This document shows positions 1-8,015 of a stretch of 64,000 nucleotides of DNA, piece by piece. Both the position numbers and the translations under genes were made by a program. The notes under the pieces are model-generated. The model saw only the letters and a program-made list of their open reading frames with translations. It searched no databases and was not told the DNA's origin. This DNA comes from Catellatospora tritici (GTDB lineage Bacteria; Actinomycetota; Actinomycetes; Mycobacteriales; Micromonosporaceae), in contig NZ_JAHRCY010000008.1 of NCBI RefSeq assembly GCF_019083965.1, forward strand, positions 314,719-378,718, written 5' to 3'. Each line of letters starts with the position of its first letter. The stretch's first letter is position 1.

Positions 1-93
1 CGGGGGGGGGGGCTTGTCCGCGCGGGTGTGTCCCGGGCGGCGCGCGGGGGGGGGGGGGGCCCCGGCGCCGCTTCCGTGTCACCACTGAACCGC

Positions 94-135
94 TTTACCT
101 CGCGAATGGACTGCCCTAGCATGGGAGCGCTTCCA
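94..135 (+). promoter_or_regulatory. GH5 gene promoter with CebR-like operator
   Basis: TTTACC (94-99) and TAGCAT (117-122) are 17 bases apart and read as -35 and -10 boxes. The near-palindrome TGGGAGCGCTTCCA (122-135) overlaps the -10 end and the expected transcription start. It matches the TGGGAGCGCTCCCA box of the LacI-family cellobiose repressor CebR (known from Streptomyces and Thermobifida) at 13 of 14 bases. I infer that the glycanase downstream is repressed by a CebR-like protein and induced by oligosaccharides. No such repressor gene lies in the window. Confidence 0.75.
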
Positions 136-211
136 TAGATGGCCGTCCCGGCAGTCGCGGTTGCCCGACCGCCGTACGGGACCGGCCGTTCCGCCCCTCT
201 GAGGAGTCCCC

Positions 212-1858
212 ATGTCCAGAAATTCGCGGCGGTCGCTGCTCGCCGCGCTCGCGGCGGTGCTCGCGGCCGTCACCCTGGCGCTGCCGTTCGTCGGCGCCCC
301 GGCCGCGCGGGCCGCCGATCCGCGCGACAGCTTCATCACCCGCTGCGGCATCCGCTTCTGCCTCGACAACCGGCCGTACTACTTCGCCGGCACCAACACC
401 TACGACGTGTTCACCTTCGGCTACGACTGGCTGCCCGGCGAGCAGTACGTCGACAAGGCCAAGATCGACGCGCACATGCTCCGGCTGCAGAACGACAAGG
501 TGCAGGTGCTGCGCCTGTGGATGTTCAGCCACGAGGACTGGATGGGGTTCGAGGCCGCCAAGGGCGTCTACACCGAGGAGGCGTTCGTCCTCTTCGACTA
601 CGTCATCAAGTCCGCCCGCGAGCACAGCATCCGGCTCATCCCGGTGTTCGAGAACTTCTGGGAGGCGTACGGCGGCATCGACAAGCGCCTGGCCTGGGAG
701 GGCCTGCCCACCGGGTACGCCAACCGCTGGCGCTTCTTCAACAAGACCGCCTGCCCCGGCTGCTTCACCCAGTACAAGAACTACGTCCAGAAGGCGCTGA
801 CGCGGACCAACTCGATCACCGGCGTGGCCTGGAAGAACGACCCGACGATCCTGGCCTGGGAGCTCATGAACGAGCCCCGCTACCCCGACGCCACCCCCAA
901 CGAGAACACCACCGGCACCACGCTGCGGGCCTGGGTCGACGAGATGGGCGCGTACGTCAAGAGCCTGGACCCCAACCACCTGCTCGGCACCGGCCAGGAG
1001 GGCCAGGAGACCGCCTACGGCTACGGCGGCGACTCCGGGGGCCCGTTCGTCTACATCCAGCAGTCGCCCTACATCGACTTCACCTCGGCGCACATGTATC
1101 CGACCGAGGGCTGGGCGGGCCTGAACTACGCCTCGGCGCGCACCCTGCTCAAGAAGTGGATCAGCGACTCGCACACCCTGGTCGGCAAGCCGTTCTTCCT
1201 CGGCGAGTGGAACGCCCACGACAACAAGACCACCTGGTGGACCGAGATCTATGCCGAGATGGAGGCCAGCGGCGGCGACGGGGACGCGTTCTGGTGGTAT
1301 CCGGCCAACACCAACTGCGGCGGGTTCGACTCGGGTGAGGGGTGCGCGGAGCACGCGGTATTCCGTACCCACTCGCAGAACATGGCCGCCAAGAGCGGCG
1401 TGGCGGTCAGCCCGAGCCCGTCCCGGTCGGCCAGCCCCTCGCCGAGCCTCTCGCCGAGCCCGTCGCGGTCGGCCAGCCCGTCCCCGAGCGTCTCGCCCAG
1501 CCGGTCGGCCAGCCCGTCGCCGAGCACGAGCCCGAACACCGGGGCGGCCTGCCGGGTGACGTACCGCATCGACAACTCCTGGCAGGGCGGCTTCAACGCC
1601 TCGGTCGTCATCGCGAACACCGGCACCACCACGTTCACCAACTGGGTGCTGACGTTCACCCTGGCCAGCGGCCAGACCGTGGTCAACGGCTGGAACGGGA
1701 TGTGGACCGTCAGCGGCAGCACGGTCACCATCACCGCGCCCTCCTGGGCGCCCAACCTGGCGCCGGGCCAGAGCTGGACCGCCAGCTTCACCGGCGGCGG
1801 AACGACCGCCGTACCGAGCAACTTCAAGCTCAACGGCGTCGCCTGCGCCACCGCCTGA
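212..1858 (+). CDS. secreted GH5 glycanase (probable beta-mannanase) with CBM2
   Basis: Secreted glycoside hydrolase of family 5, 548 aa. A Sec signal peptide spans about residues 1-34, with Arg residues, a hydrophobic core and an ARA-A cleavage site. The catalytic domain covers roughly 36-390. The acid/base Glu is in WELMNEP (E221) and the nucleophile Glu in FLGEW (E332), as in retaining GH5 enzymes. A Ser-Pro-Arg repeat linker (about 395-445) leads to a C-terminal CBM2 cellulose/mannan-binding module (about 447-548), flanked by its usual Cys pair and rich in Trp. The DPTILAWELMNEP context resembles endo-1,4-beta-mannosidases more than endoglucanases, but substrate cannot be fixed by reading. 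ATG follows GAGGAG at a good distance. A CebR-type operator lies upstream and a hairpin terminator downstream. It is monocistronic. Confidence 0.93.
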   Translation: MSRNSRRSLLAALAAVLAAVTLALPFVGAPAARAADPRDSFITRCGIRFCLDNRPYYFAGTNTYDVFTFGYDWLPGEQYVDKAKIDAHMLRLQNDKVQVLRLWMFSHEDWMGFEAAKGVYTEEAFVLFDYVIKSAREHSIRLIPVFENFWEAYGGIDKRLAWEGLPTGYANRWRFFNKTACPGCFTQYKNYVQKALTRTNSITGVAWKNDPTILAWELMNEPRYPDATPNENTTGTTLRAWVDEMGAYVKSLDPNHLLGTGQEGQETAYGYGGDSGGPFVYIQQSPYIDFTSAHMYPTEGWAGLNYASARTLLKKWISDSHTLVGKPFFLGEWNAHDNKTTWWTEIYAEMEASGGDGDAFWWYPANTNCGGFDSGEGCAEHAVFRTHSQNMAAKSGVAVSPSPSRSASPSPSLSPSPSRSASPSPSVSPSRSASPSPSTSPNTGAACRVTYRIDNSWQGGFNASVVIANTGTTTFTNWVLTFTLASGQTVVNGWNGMWTVSGSTVTITAPSWAPNLAPGQSWTASFTGGGTTAVPSNFKLNGVACATA

Positions 1859-1885
1859 CCCGACCGTCCGTACCCGGACACGACG

Positions 1886-1915
1886 AGGGCGGGCCGATCA
1901 CCATCGGCCCGCCCT
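1886..1915. terminator. bidirectional hairpin terminator
   Basis: A GC-rich inverted repeat (AGGGCGGGCCGAT at 1886-1898, its complement at 1903-1915, loop of four) sits between the stop of the GH5 gene and the stop of the small convergent gene. It can act in both directions. No clear T-run follows, as is usual in actinomycetes. Confidence 0.75.
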
Positions 1916-1926
1916 GGTCCACAGCC

Positions 1927-2223
1927 TCAGGGCTCCTGCGGCTCGTCCGGGTCGTCCGGGGTCGGCGAACCCGGGCCCACCCATGCCTTGTCCGGGTCGC
2001 CCGACGGGGGCGCGCCGGGCCCGACCCAACCGCTGGCCTCGGCGTCCGGCTTCGGCGAACCGGGGCCCACCCACTTGTCAGATCCGGAGACCTGCTCGAC
2101 GTTCTCCACCACTCCCAGCTCCTCAAGCTCGGCGAGGGTGACCGCGTCGATGTCGACAAGCTCGCCAACGCCGTGTGCGACCCCGAAGGGGTCGGTCCAG
2201 GCGACCGCCAGTCGCACCAACAT
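1927..2223 (-). CDS. small WVGPG-repeat protein, unknown function
   Basis: Unrecognised 98-aa protein. The first ~45 residues look like a small beta fold (GVGELVDIDAV, then LAELEELGVVE), a pattern that recalls short phage structural proteins, though the similarity is only impressionistic. The C-terminal half carries three copies of WVGPG(S/A)P separated by acidic, Pro-rich spacers. The ATG at 2223 is preceded by GGGGGAGG at 11 nt. A GTG ten codons further upstream (2253) is possible but has no ribosome site. The repeats are in-frame and the N-terminus has sensible composition, which favours a real gene over a shadow. The gene is convergent with the GH5 gene and divergent from the cyclase-ATPase. 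Confidence 0.6.
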   Translation of the reverse strand: MLVRLAVAWTDPFGVAHGVGELVDIDAVTLAELEELGVVENVEQVSGSDKWVGPGSPKPDAEASGWVGPGAPPSGDPDKAWVGPGSPTPDDPDEPQEP

Positions 2224-2426
2224 CGTTTGCTCGGCCTCCCCCGCGATCGGCACAATTCGATCGAACAGCGATCCACCAGGACCGCGACCAACGTCACGGT
2301 CTTGTGTGCACGAAACTGTAGCCGCGCGGCGGTGTTGCCGTACGCCCCTTGTCGAGTTAGCTACACCTGGACGACAACATTCCCGGTGGTCAGGCCATAC
2401 TGGACCTCCGGCGAACTGGCGGAGAC

Positions 2427-5400
2427 GTGAACACCCCTACTTGCGTGCACTGTTCCCGAGTGGCGGGCCCGGACGACAGGTTCTGCGGCGGCTGCGGGGC
2501 GAGCCTCACCCCACCGTGTGTCCACTGCGGACGCGCGGTGGCCTTCGGCGACGCGTTCTGCACCGGTTGCGGCAGTCCGCTGACCTCCCCGACGGCAGCC
2601 GTCGTGCACGAGGACCGGCGTCAGGTCAGCGTGCTCTTCCTGGACATGGTGGGCTTCACCACCTTCTCCGAGCAGGTCGACCCCGAGCAGGTGCGCACGC
2701 TGCAGCAGGAGTACTTCGCCACCGTCCGCCAGGTGGTGCGCCAGTACGGCGGCGTGGTCGAGAAGTACATCGGCGACGCGGTGATGGCCATCTTCGGCGC
2801 GCCCGTGGCGACCGAGACCGACGCGCTGCGCGCGGTGCGGGCCGGGCTGGAGGCGCAGCGGGTGCTCGGCCGCGGCCGCCTGGCCGAGGCGATCGCCTTC
2901 CGGGCCGGGGTCGCCACCGGCGAGGCGCTGGTGGACGTCGGTGCCGCCCGCGACGGCGGTCAGGCCATCGTCGCCGGGGACGTCGTCAACACCGCCGCCC
3001 GACTACAGGCCGCCGCCGAGCCCGGCTCGGTGCTGGTGTGCGCCGAGACCGCCCGCGGCACCGCCGACGACATCGAGTACGACGAGCGTCCGGCCCAGAC
3101 CCTGCGCGGGCGTACCGCCAGCACCCGTGTCTTCCTGGCCGTCGCGGCCCGACTGCGCCGACGCGACCGGGACGAGTCCACCCCCATGGTCAACCGCGAC
3201 CACGAGCGCGGCCTGCTGGTCACCGCGCTGCACCGCACCATCCGCGACCGCAGCACCCAACTGGTCACCGTGTTCGGCCCGGCGGGCATCGGCAAGAGCC
3301 GGCTGCTGCGCGAGCTGTTCCGCCACGCCGAGCGCATCCCCGACACCACCGTCACCTGGCGGGTCGGCCACTGCCCCCCGTTCGGCGAGAACGTGACGTT
3401 CGCGGCGCTGGCCGAGATCGTCAAGGCACAGGTCGGCATGCTGGACACCGACGACGAGGCGACCGCCCGGACGCGGCTGGAGACCGCGCTCAAGGCGATG
3501 GTCGGCGAACTGGAGGCGGCCCGGCTGGCCGACGCGCTCGGCCCGCTGGTCGGCCTGCCCGGCGCGGGCCTGAGCCCCGGCGAGACCGAGTCGGCCTGGC
3601 GACGGTTCCTGCTGGCGATGACGACGGCGTCGCCGACCGTGCTGGTCTTCGAGGACATGCACTGGGCCGACGAGGCGATGCTGCGCTTCGTGGAGATGCT
3701 CGGCAGCATCGGCCCCGGCGTGCCGCTGCTGGTCGTCGCGACCGCCCGGCCCGAGCTGCGCGAGCGCCGTCCGGACTGGACCAGCGCGGTCACCGGCGCG
3801 GTGTCGGTGTCGCTGGGCCCGATGCACGACGAGCACATCGCCGCGATGTACCGGCTGATGTTCGGCCAGGCGGTCTTCCCCAGCACCGGGGTCGCGCCCC
3901 TGGTCGAGCTGGCCGGTGGCAATCCGCTCTACGCCCACGAGTTCGTCCGGATGCTGGTGGAACGGGGTGAGCTGCGCCCGGTCGGGGCCAACTGGGCGCT
4001 GGCCGACACCACGCCGATGCCGCAGACCGTGCAGGCGGTCATCGCCAACCGCCTCGACCTGCTCGACGGCACCGACCGCGCGGTGCTGCAGGCCGCCGCG
4101 GTGGTCGGCAGCCAGTTCTGGCCCGGCCCGGTCGCCGCCGCGCTCAACGTCACGCCCGACGTGGTGGTGCGCTCGCTGCGCCGCCTGCAGCAGCGCGACA
4201 TCGTCGCCGAGCACCCCACCTCCGCCATGGCGGGCGAGCCCGAGTACGGCTTCCGGCACGTGCTCGTCCGCGACGTCTGCTACCAGCGGCTGCCCCGGGC
4301 CGAGCGGGTCAGCAGGCATCAGCGCACCGCCGACTGGTTGGAGCAGATCAGCGACAACCGGGCCACCGACCTGGCCGAGGTGCTGGCCAACCACCGGTGG
4401 GCGGCGCACGAGATCGCCCGCACGCTGGGCATGGACCCCACGCCGTACGCCCAGCCCGCCCGCAACGCGCTGCACCGGGCGGCGCGGCGCGCGTACGCCC
4501 TGCACGCGCTGGACGCCGCGGCCGTCCTGGTCGACCGCGCGCTGAGCCTCAAACTCGACGCCGACCCGGTGCTCGAACTGTTCGCCACCGAACTGGCCCT
4601 GTTCCGCGACACCGGCTCGTTCGCCGACGGCAGCGGCTTGCGGCAGCTGTCCGACCTGGTCGAGGAGCTGACCCGGGCCGGTGAGCGGGCCGCCGCCGCG
4701 CGGGCGCTGACCCTGCTCGGCACGGTCGCCTGGAGCCGCGCCGACCGCGCCGCCACCCTGGCCTACCTGGACGCCGCCGTCGAACGGTACGAGGAACTGC
4801 CCGAGACCCTGGAGAAGGCCGAGGCGCTGCTCGAGCTGGCCCGGGTGCACATGATGAACTTCGAGACCGAACCGGCCATCGCCGCGTCCGAGGCCGCCGC
4901 CGACATCGCCGACCGGCTCGGGCTGGCCGAGGCCCGCGCGAACGCCCGCATCACCTCGGCCACCACCCGCTACCAGGCCGGGGACCCCACCGGCTTCGCC
5001 GACCTGGAGCTGCTCACCAACCACTGCCGCGAGCACCGGTTGACCAGCCGCCGCCGCGCGGTGCAGAACCTGGCCTGGGCCTGCCTGGAGGAGGGCGACC
5101 TCTCCCGGCACTACCGGCTGCTGACCGAGCAGCGCACCGTGGACGTGGCGGGCGGGCTGAGCCTGGCCACCAACTTCCACAAGGAAGCGGCCGACGCGTA
5201 CTTCGCGGGCGACTGGGCGACCCAGGTGCGGGCGATCAGCGAGACGATGCGCACCGACGCCGCCGAATGGGACGCCACCTCGGTGCTGACCTCGTCCTGG
5301 ATCCGGGTGCTGCGCGGCGAGCCGACCGACGACGACGCGATCGAGAAGGTGCTGCACCTGGCCCGGGGCAGCGGTTTCCACCGGGTGCTGCGGGGCGCGG

Positions 5401-5846
5401 CGGCGCACGCGGCGCTGTGCCGAGCACTGCAGGGTCGGACCGACCAGGCACTGTCACTGCTGTCCGAACTGGACCGGGACTGGCGGGCCCGGGTGACGCT
5501 GCCGTACGGCGAGTGGGCGGCCGCGGCGGGACACGCGGGCAGCCTGCTCGGCGAGGAGGCGGCGGCCCGGGTGCGCGTGATGCTGGAGCTGTCGCCCCGG
5601 CGTACGCCCTGGGTCCTGGCCGCCCTGGCCACCGTCTCGGGCGACCACCTCACCGCGGCGACCCACTTCGCCCGCATCGGCGACGCCAGCGACCGCGCCC
5701 TGTCCCTGTCCTGGGCCGCCCGCGCCGGCGCCCTCCCCCAGCCCCTCCTCACCGAGCTGCACGACTTCGCCGCCCGCAACCACGCCCCCCACCTCCTCCC
5801 GCCAACCCCACCCCGCCGCCCCCGCACCCCCCGCAAACCACGTTGA
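2427..5846 (+). CDS. zinc-ribbon / class III cyclase / AAA ATPase / TPR signalling protein
   Basis: Large multidomain signalling protein, 1139 aa. Residues 6-50 hold two zinc ribbons (CVHC...CGGCG and CVHC...CTGCG). A class III nucleotidyl cyclase homology domain follows (about 65-240), with both metal Asp (FLDMVGFT and KYIGDAVMAIFG) and the transition-state Asn/Arg in VVNTAARLQ, so it looks catalytically competent. GPAGIGKSR (about 285) is Walker A and VLVFEDMHWAD (about 410) Walker B of an AAA/STAND ATPase. The rest (about 600-1110) is alpha-helical and TPR-like, ending in a Pro/Arg-rich tail. The architecture is known as adenylate/guanylate cyclase-AAA proteins of actinobacteria, which have mostly unknown ligands. 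GTG start with GGAG just upstream. The stop codon lies inside a dispersed palindromic repeat. Confidence 0.9.
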   Translation: MNTPTCVHCSRVAGPDDRFCGGCGASLTPPCVHCGRAVAFGDAFCTGCGSPLTSPTAAVVHEDRRQVSVLFLDMVGFTTFSEQVDPEQVRTLQQEYFATVRQVVRQYGGVVEKYIGDAVMAIFGAPVATETDALRAVRAGLEAQRVLGRGRLAEAIAFRAGVATGEALVDVGAARDGGQAIVAGDVVNTAARLQAAAEPGSVLVCAETARGTADDIEYDERPAQTLRGRTASTRVFLAVAARLRRRDRDESTPMVNRDHERGLLVTALHRTIRDRSTQLVTVFGPAGIGKSRLLRELFRHAERIPDTTVTWRVGHCPPFGENVTFAALAEIVKAQVGMLDTDDEATARTRLETALKAMVGELEAARLADALGPLVGLPGAGLSPGETESAWRRFLLAMTTASPTVLVFEDMHWADEAMLRFVEMLGSIGPGVPLLVVATARPELRERRPDWTSAVTGAVSVSLGPMHDEHIAAMYRLMFGQAVFPSTGVAPLVELAGGNPLYAHEFVRMLVERGELRPVGANWALADTTPMPQTVQAVIANRLDLLDGTDRAVLQAAAVVGSQFWPGPVAAALNVTPDVVVRSLRRLQQRDIVAEHPTSAMAGEPEYGFRHVLVRDVCYQRLPRAERVSRHQRTADWLEQISDNRATDLAEVLANHRWAAHEIARTLGMDPTPYAQPARNALHRAARRAYALHALDAAAVLVDRALSLKLDADPVLELFATELALFRDTGSFADGSGLRQLSDLVEELTRAGERAAAARALTLLGTVAWSRADRAATLAYLDAAVERYEELPETLEKAEALLELARVHMMNFETEPAIAASEAAADIADRLGLAEARANARITSATTRYQAGDPTGFADLELLTNHCREHRLTSRRRAVQNLAWACLEEGDLSRHYRLLTEQRTVDVAGGLSLATNFHKEAADAYFAGDWATQVRAISETMRTDAAEWDATSVLTSSWIRVLRGEPTDDDAIEKVLHLARGSGFHRVLRGAAAHAALCRALQGRTDQALSLLSELDRDWRARVTLPYGEWAAAAGHAGSLLGEEAAARVRVMLELSPRRTPWVLAALATVSGDHLTAATHFARIGDASDRALSLSWAARAGALPQPLLTELHDFAARNHAPHLLPPTPPRRPRTPRKPR

Positions 5847-5900
5847 TCATGAACCTTTGGCACGGTTCGGCGGCGTGTCCCAGGCACAGCTTCCTGATCA
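5843..5900. repeat. dispersed 58-bp palindromic element, copy A
   Basis: An imperfect palindrome beginning TTGATCATGAACCTTTGGCA and ending TTCCTGATCA. It matches the reverse complement of the elements at 6443-6500 and 29754-29810 along nearly its full length. The stop codon of the preceding cyclase gene is its first TGA. The element could fold as a hairpin in the transcript. Confidence 0.8.
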
Positions 5901-5917
5901 CCGGCCCAGGGCTCGGC

Positions 5918-5981
5918 GTGGCCGGTCAGGCGTGGCCGGTCAGGCGGGGCCGGTCAGGCGGGGCCGGTCAGGCGGGGCCGG
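5918..5981. repeat. 14-bp tandem repeat, about 4.5 copies
   Basis: Units of GTGGCCGGTCAGGC and GGGGCCGGTCAGGC run head to tail from 5918. The array overlaps the last codons and the stop of the DUF4180 gene on the opposite strand, so the terminal Gly-Pro-Ala codons and the stop are themselves repeat units. Slippage here would alter only the 3' end. Confidence 0.8.
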
Positions 5982-6345
5982 CAGAAGGAGTGAGACGGGT
6001 GGTGAGGGCGGCCAGGTCGGGGAGGAACCAGAGCTGGCGGCCGCGGTTGGACTCGTACACGAAGTCGCGCAGAGCGGTGCTCGCCGTGACGTGGTGAGCG
6101 ATGTCACCGAGCACGGCCAGGCGCAGCCGGTAGTTGACGAACTTCTGCGCGATCTCGCCCGCCACCCGCGTACGCAGCGCGAAGAAGTCCTCGTCGAGCC
6201 GGGTCACCGGTAGCGCCACCCACTCGGCGCCGCTGCCCAGTGCGTCCCCGATCACGTCGGTGATGTCCCGTTCGGTGTAGGCGGGCCCGTCCGCCGGGTA
6301 CACCAGCACCGCCAGCCCGTTGATCTCCACCAGCTCCGCACGCAC
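5968..6345 (-). CDS. DUF4180 family protein
   Basis: 125-aa cytosolic protein of the DUF4180 type, with no known biochemical role. The recognisable features are an N-terminal beta-rich part (VLVYPADGPAYTERDI), a central EWVALPVTRLDEDFFALRTRVAGEI segment split around residues 40-65, and the C-terminal RLAVLGDI and SNRGRQLWFL blocks typical of the family. In other bacteria these genes often sit near regulators. GTG start preceded by AAGGGG at six nt. A TAGCGT hexamer further upstream could serve as -10. The 3' end runs into a 14-bp tandem repeat. No operon partner is visible: the neighbours are the convergent cyclase gene and, upstream, a palindromic element. Confidence 0.8.
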   Translation of the reverse strand: MRAELVEINGLAVLVYPADGPAYTERDITDVIGDALGSGAEWVALPVTRLDEDFFALRTRVAGEIAQKFVNYRLRLAVLGDIAHHVTASTALRDFVYESNRGRQLWFLPDLAALTTRLTPSAGPA

Positions 6346-6442
6346 GACTGCCCCTTTACCGACGCGACAAATCGCCCACGCTAACGACCCCGACTACAGG
6401 CCGCATCCCGATTTCCGGGATGCCGCCCCTTCCACAGGTTGT

Positions 6443-6500
6443 CGATCAGGAAGCCGTGCCCGCGCCACGCCGTCGAGCCGTGCCACAAGTTCATGATCAA
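6443..6500. repeat. dispersed 58-bp palindromic element, copy B
   Basis: Reverse-orientation copy of the element at 5843-5900, ending GTTCATGATCAA on the plus strand. It lies between the DUF4180 gene start and the stop of the acyltransferase gene, just 3' of the latter on the minus strand. Confidence 0.8.
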
Positions 6501-6519
6501 CCGGGGGGTGGCGGGGTGG

Positions 6520-7221
6520 TCAGCCGACGGGGACGGGTGGGGTGGGGGCGGGGGCGTTTTTGAGTTTGGCGGCGTAGATGTCGACGTATTGGCGGCCGGA
6601 GAGGTCCATCAGCTCGTACATGATCTCGTCGGTGACGGCGCGTTCGACGAAGCGGTCGCCGGCCATGCCGGCGTAGCGGGAGAAGTCGAGCTGGGGGCCG
6701 AAGCGGATGCGGACGCGCATCACCTTCGGGATGATCTTGCCGGTGGGCTGGACCACGTCGGAGTTGAGCATCGCGACCGGCACGACCACCGCGCCGCTCT
6801 CCAGGGCCAGCCGTGCCACGCCGGTCTTGCCGCGGAACAGGCGGCCGTCGGGCGAGCGGGTGCCCTCGGGGTAGATCCCGGCCAGGCCTCCCGCGCGCAG
6901 GACACGCAGCTGGGTGTCCAGGGCCGCCTGAGCGGCCCGGCCGCCGGTGCGGTCCACCGGGATGGTGCCGGTGCCCACGAAGAACATCTTGGTGAGCCAG
7001 CCCTTGATTCCCTTGCCGGTGAAGTACTCCGCCTTCGCCACGAAGGTGACCTTCCTTTTGACCACCAGCGGCATGAAGATGGAGTCCGAGAAGGAGAGGT
7101 GGTTGCTGGCCAGGATCGCCGGACCGGTGGCGGGCACGTGCTCCAGCCCTTCCACCTGCGGACGGAAGATCAGCTTCAGCAGCGGCCCGAGGATGACGTA
7201 CTTCAGCAGCCAGTAGAGCAC
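6520..7221 (-). CDS. 1-acyl-sn-glycerol-3-phosphate acyltransferase (PlsC-like)
   Basis: Membrane-associated acyltransferase of the PlsC family, 233 aa. It transfers an acyl group from acyl-CoA/ACP to lysophosphatidate or a related lysolipid. The HX4D catalytic motif is NHLSFSD (H41, D46) and the substrate-binding EGTRSPDG starts at E119. A hydrophobic N-terminus (LLKYVILGPLLKLIF) anchors it to the membrane. GTG start; no strong ribosome site is visible. From memory, Rv2182c of M. tuberculosis is the counterpart and belongs to the same conserved neighbourhood as fadD15, pimB' and the cytochrome genes found further along here. The exact acyl acceptor (PA, PIM or another) is not decidable. Confidence 0.88.
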   Translation of the reverse strand: MLYWLLKYVILGPLLKLIFRPQVEGLEHVPATGPAILASNHLSFSDSIFMPLVVKRKVTFVAKAEYFTGKGIKGWLTKMFFVGTGTIPVDRTGGRAAQAALDTQLRVLRAGGLAGIYPEGTRSPDGRLFRGKTGVARLALESGAVVVPVAMLNSDVVQPTGKIIPKVMRVRIRFGPQLDFSRYAGMAGDRFVERAVTDEIMYELMDLSGRQYVDIYAAKLKNAPAPTPPVPVG

Positions 7222-7380
7222 TTAGTCCCGTCCAGGTCTGATTGGGCGAACGTGGCATGCATCGCAGAGCCTACTGCCGCAAGTCGGGGGAAACGTGTCA
7301 GGATTTGATGCGGTGCCCACCGGCGCCGACCGAGCCCCTACCGCCGCCAACGCCCCTACAGCCGCCAAGGAGTGTGCCAG

Positions 7381-7962
7381 GTGCCAGCCACCGACGACCC
7401 GGACCGCACCCCGGCCGAGCCGGCACGTCCCGGAAACTCGGGCGACCAGGCCACGCCTGAGCAGGTGGACGCCGAGTTCGCGCGGATCGTGGCCGCCTTC
7501 GACCAACCGGTCGCCACGCCGACGTGGCCCGCGCCCGAAGAAGCGCCGCCCAGCAGCGGCGGTGCCGCCACCGGCACCGGCCTCATCTGGCCGACCGGCG
7601 GCCCGATGCTGAACCGGCCCGTGCTGTCGGGCGACCCCCGCGCGGTCGGACCGCAGGACCCGTCGCTGCTCGACGGGCTGGACACGTTCGGGGCGGGCCT
7701 GCCCGACGACACCCCGGAGGAGTTCGTCCCGCCGCCGCCCCCGCCGCTGCCCAAGATCCCGTTCGCGGCCGTGCTGTCGGTGTTCGCGATCATCTTCGGC
7801 TTCGTGCTGTTCTTCGACACGAGCCTGCTGCCGCTCAGCGAACAGGTGAACATGCTGCTGGCGCTGACCGGCATCCTGGGCGGCGCGACCGCGCTGGTGC
7901 TGCGGCTGCGCCCCGGCGACGAGGACGACGACCTGCCCCACGACGACGGCGCGGTGGTCTGA
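7381..7962 (+). CDS. conserved membrane protein, two C-terminal TM segments
   Basis: Unrecognised 193-aa protein. The first ~115 residues are Pro/Ala/Gly-rich, acidic and probably disordered, ending in a polyproline run. Two transmembrane helices follow (IPFAAVLSVFAIIFGFVLFF at about 125-145, then LLALTGILGGATALVL at about 157-172) and a short acidic tail. Topology would place a long cytosolic N-terminus on a hairpin membrane anchor. GTG at 7381 is chosen because AAGGAG lies eight nt upstream. An in-frame GTG at 7372 overlaps that Shine-Dalgarno sequence and is unlikely. The gene is divergent from the acyltransferase gene and convergent with the hydrolase gene, with a hairpin in between. Such DUF-like proteins are common in Micromonosporaceae; function unknown. 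Confidence 0.8.
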   Translation: MPATDDPDRTPAEPARPGNSGDQATPEQVDAEFARIVAAFDQPVATPTWPAPEEAPPSSGGAATGTGLIWPTGGPMLNRPVLSGDPRAVGPQDPSLLDGLDTFGAGLPDDTPEEFVPPPPPPLPKIPFAAVLSVFAIIFGFVLFFDTSLLPLSEQVNMLLALTGILGGATALVLRLRPGDEDDDLPHDDGAVV

Positions 7963-7977
7963 CCGGCCCGACTGGGT

Positions 7978-8001
7978 GCCCGGCCGGAGGTCCGGCCGGG
8001 C
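7978..8001. terminator. bidirectional hairpin terminator
   Basis: GCCCGGCCGG and CCGGCCGGGC pair perfectly around the loop AGGT. The hairpin stands between two convergent genes (stops at 7962 and 8016). Confidence 0.75.
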
Positions 8002-8015
8002 GGTGACCGGCGGGG

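Noticed and set aside
116..1372. 418-codon minus-strand frame opposite the GH5 gene
   Set aside because: Low-complexity Val/Gly/Arg translation typical of antisense frames in GC-rich genes. The plus frame carries the GH5 motifs. The same reasoning removed long frames opposite the cyclase, Nudix, cytochrome and ABC genes.
7372..7380. GTG at 7372 as start of the membrane protein
   Set aside because: It overlaps the AAGGAG that fits GTG 7381 at eight nt.
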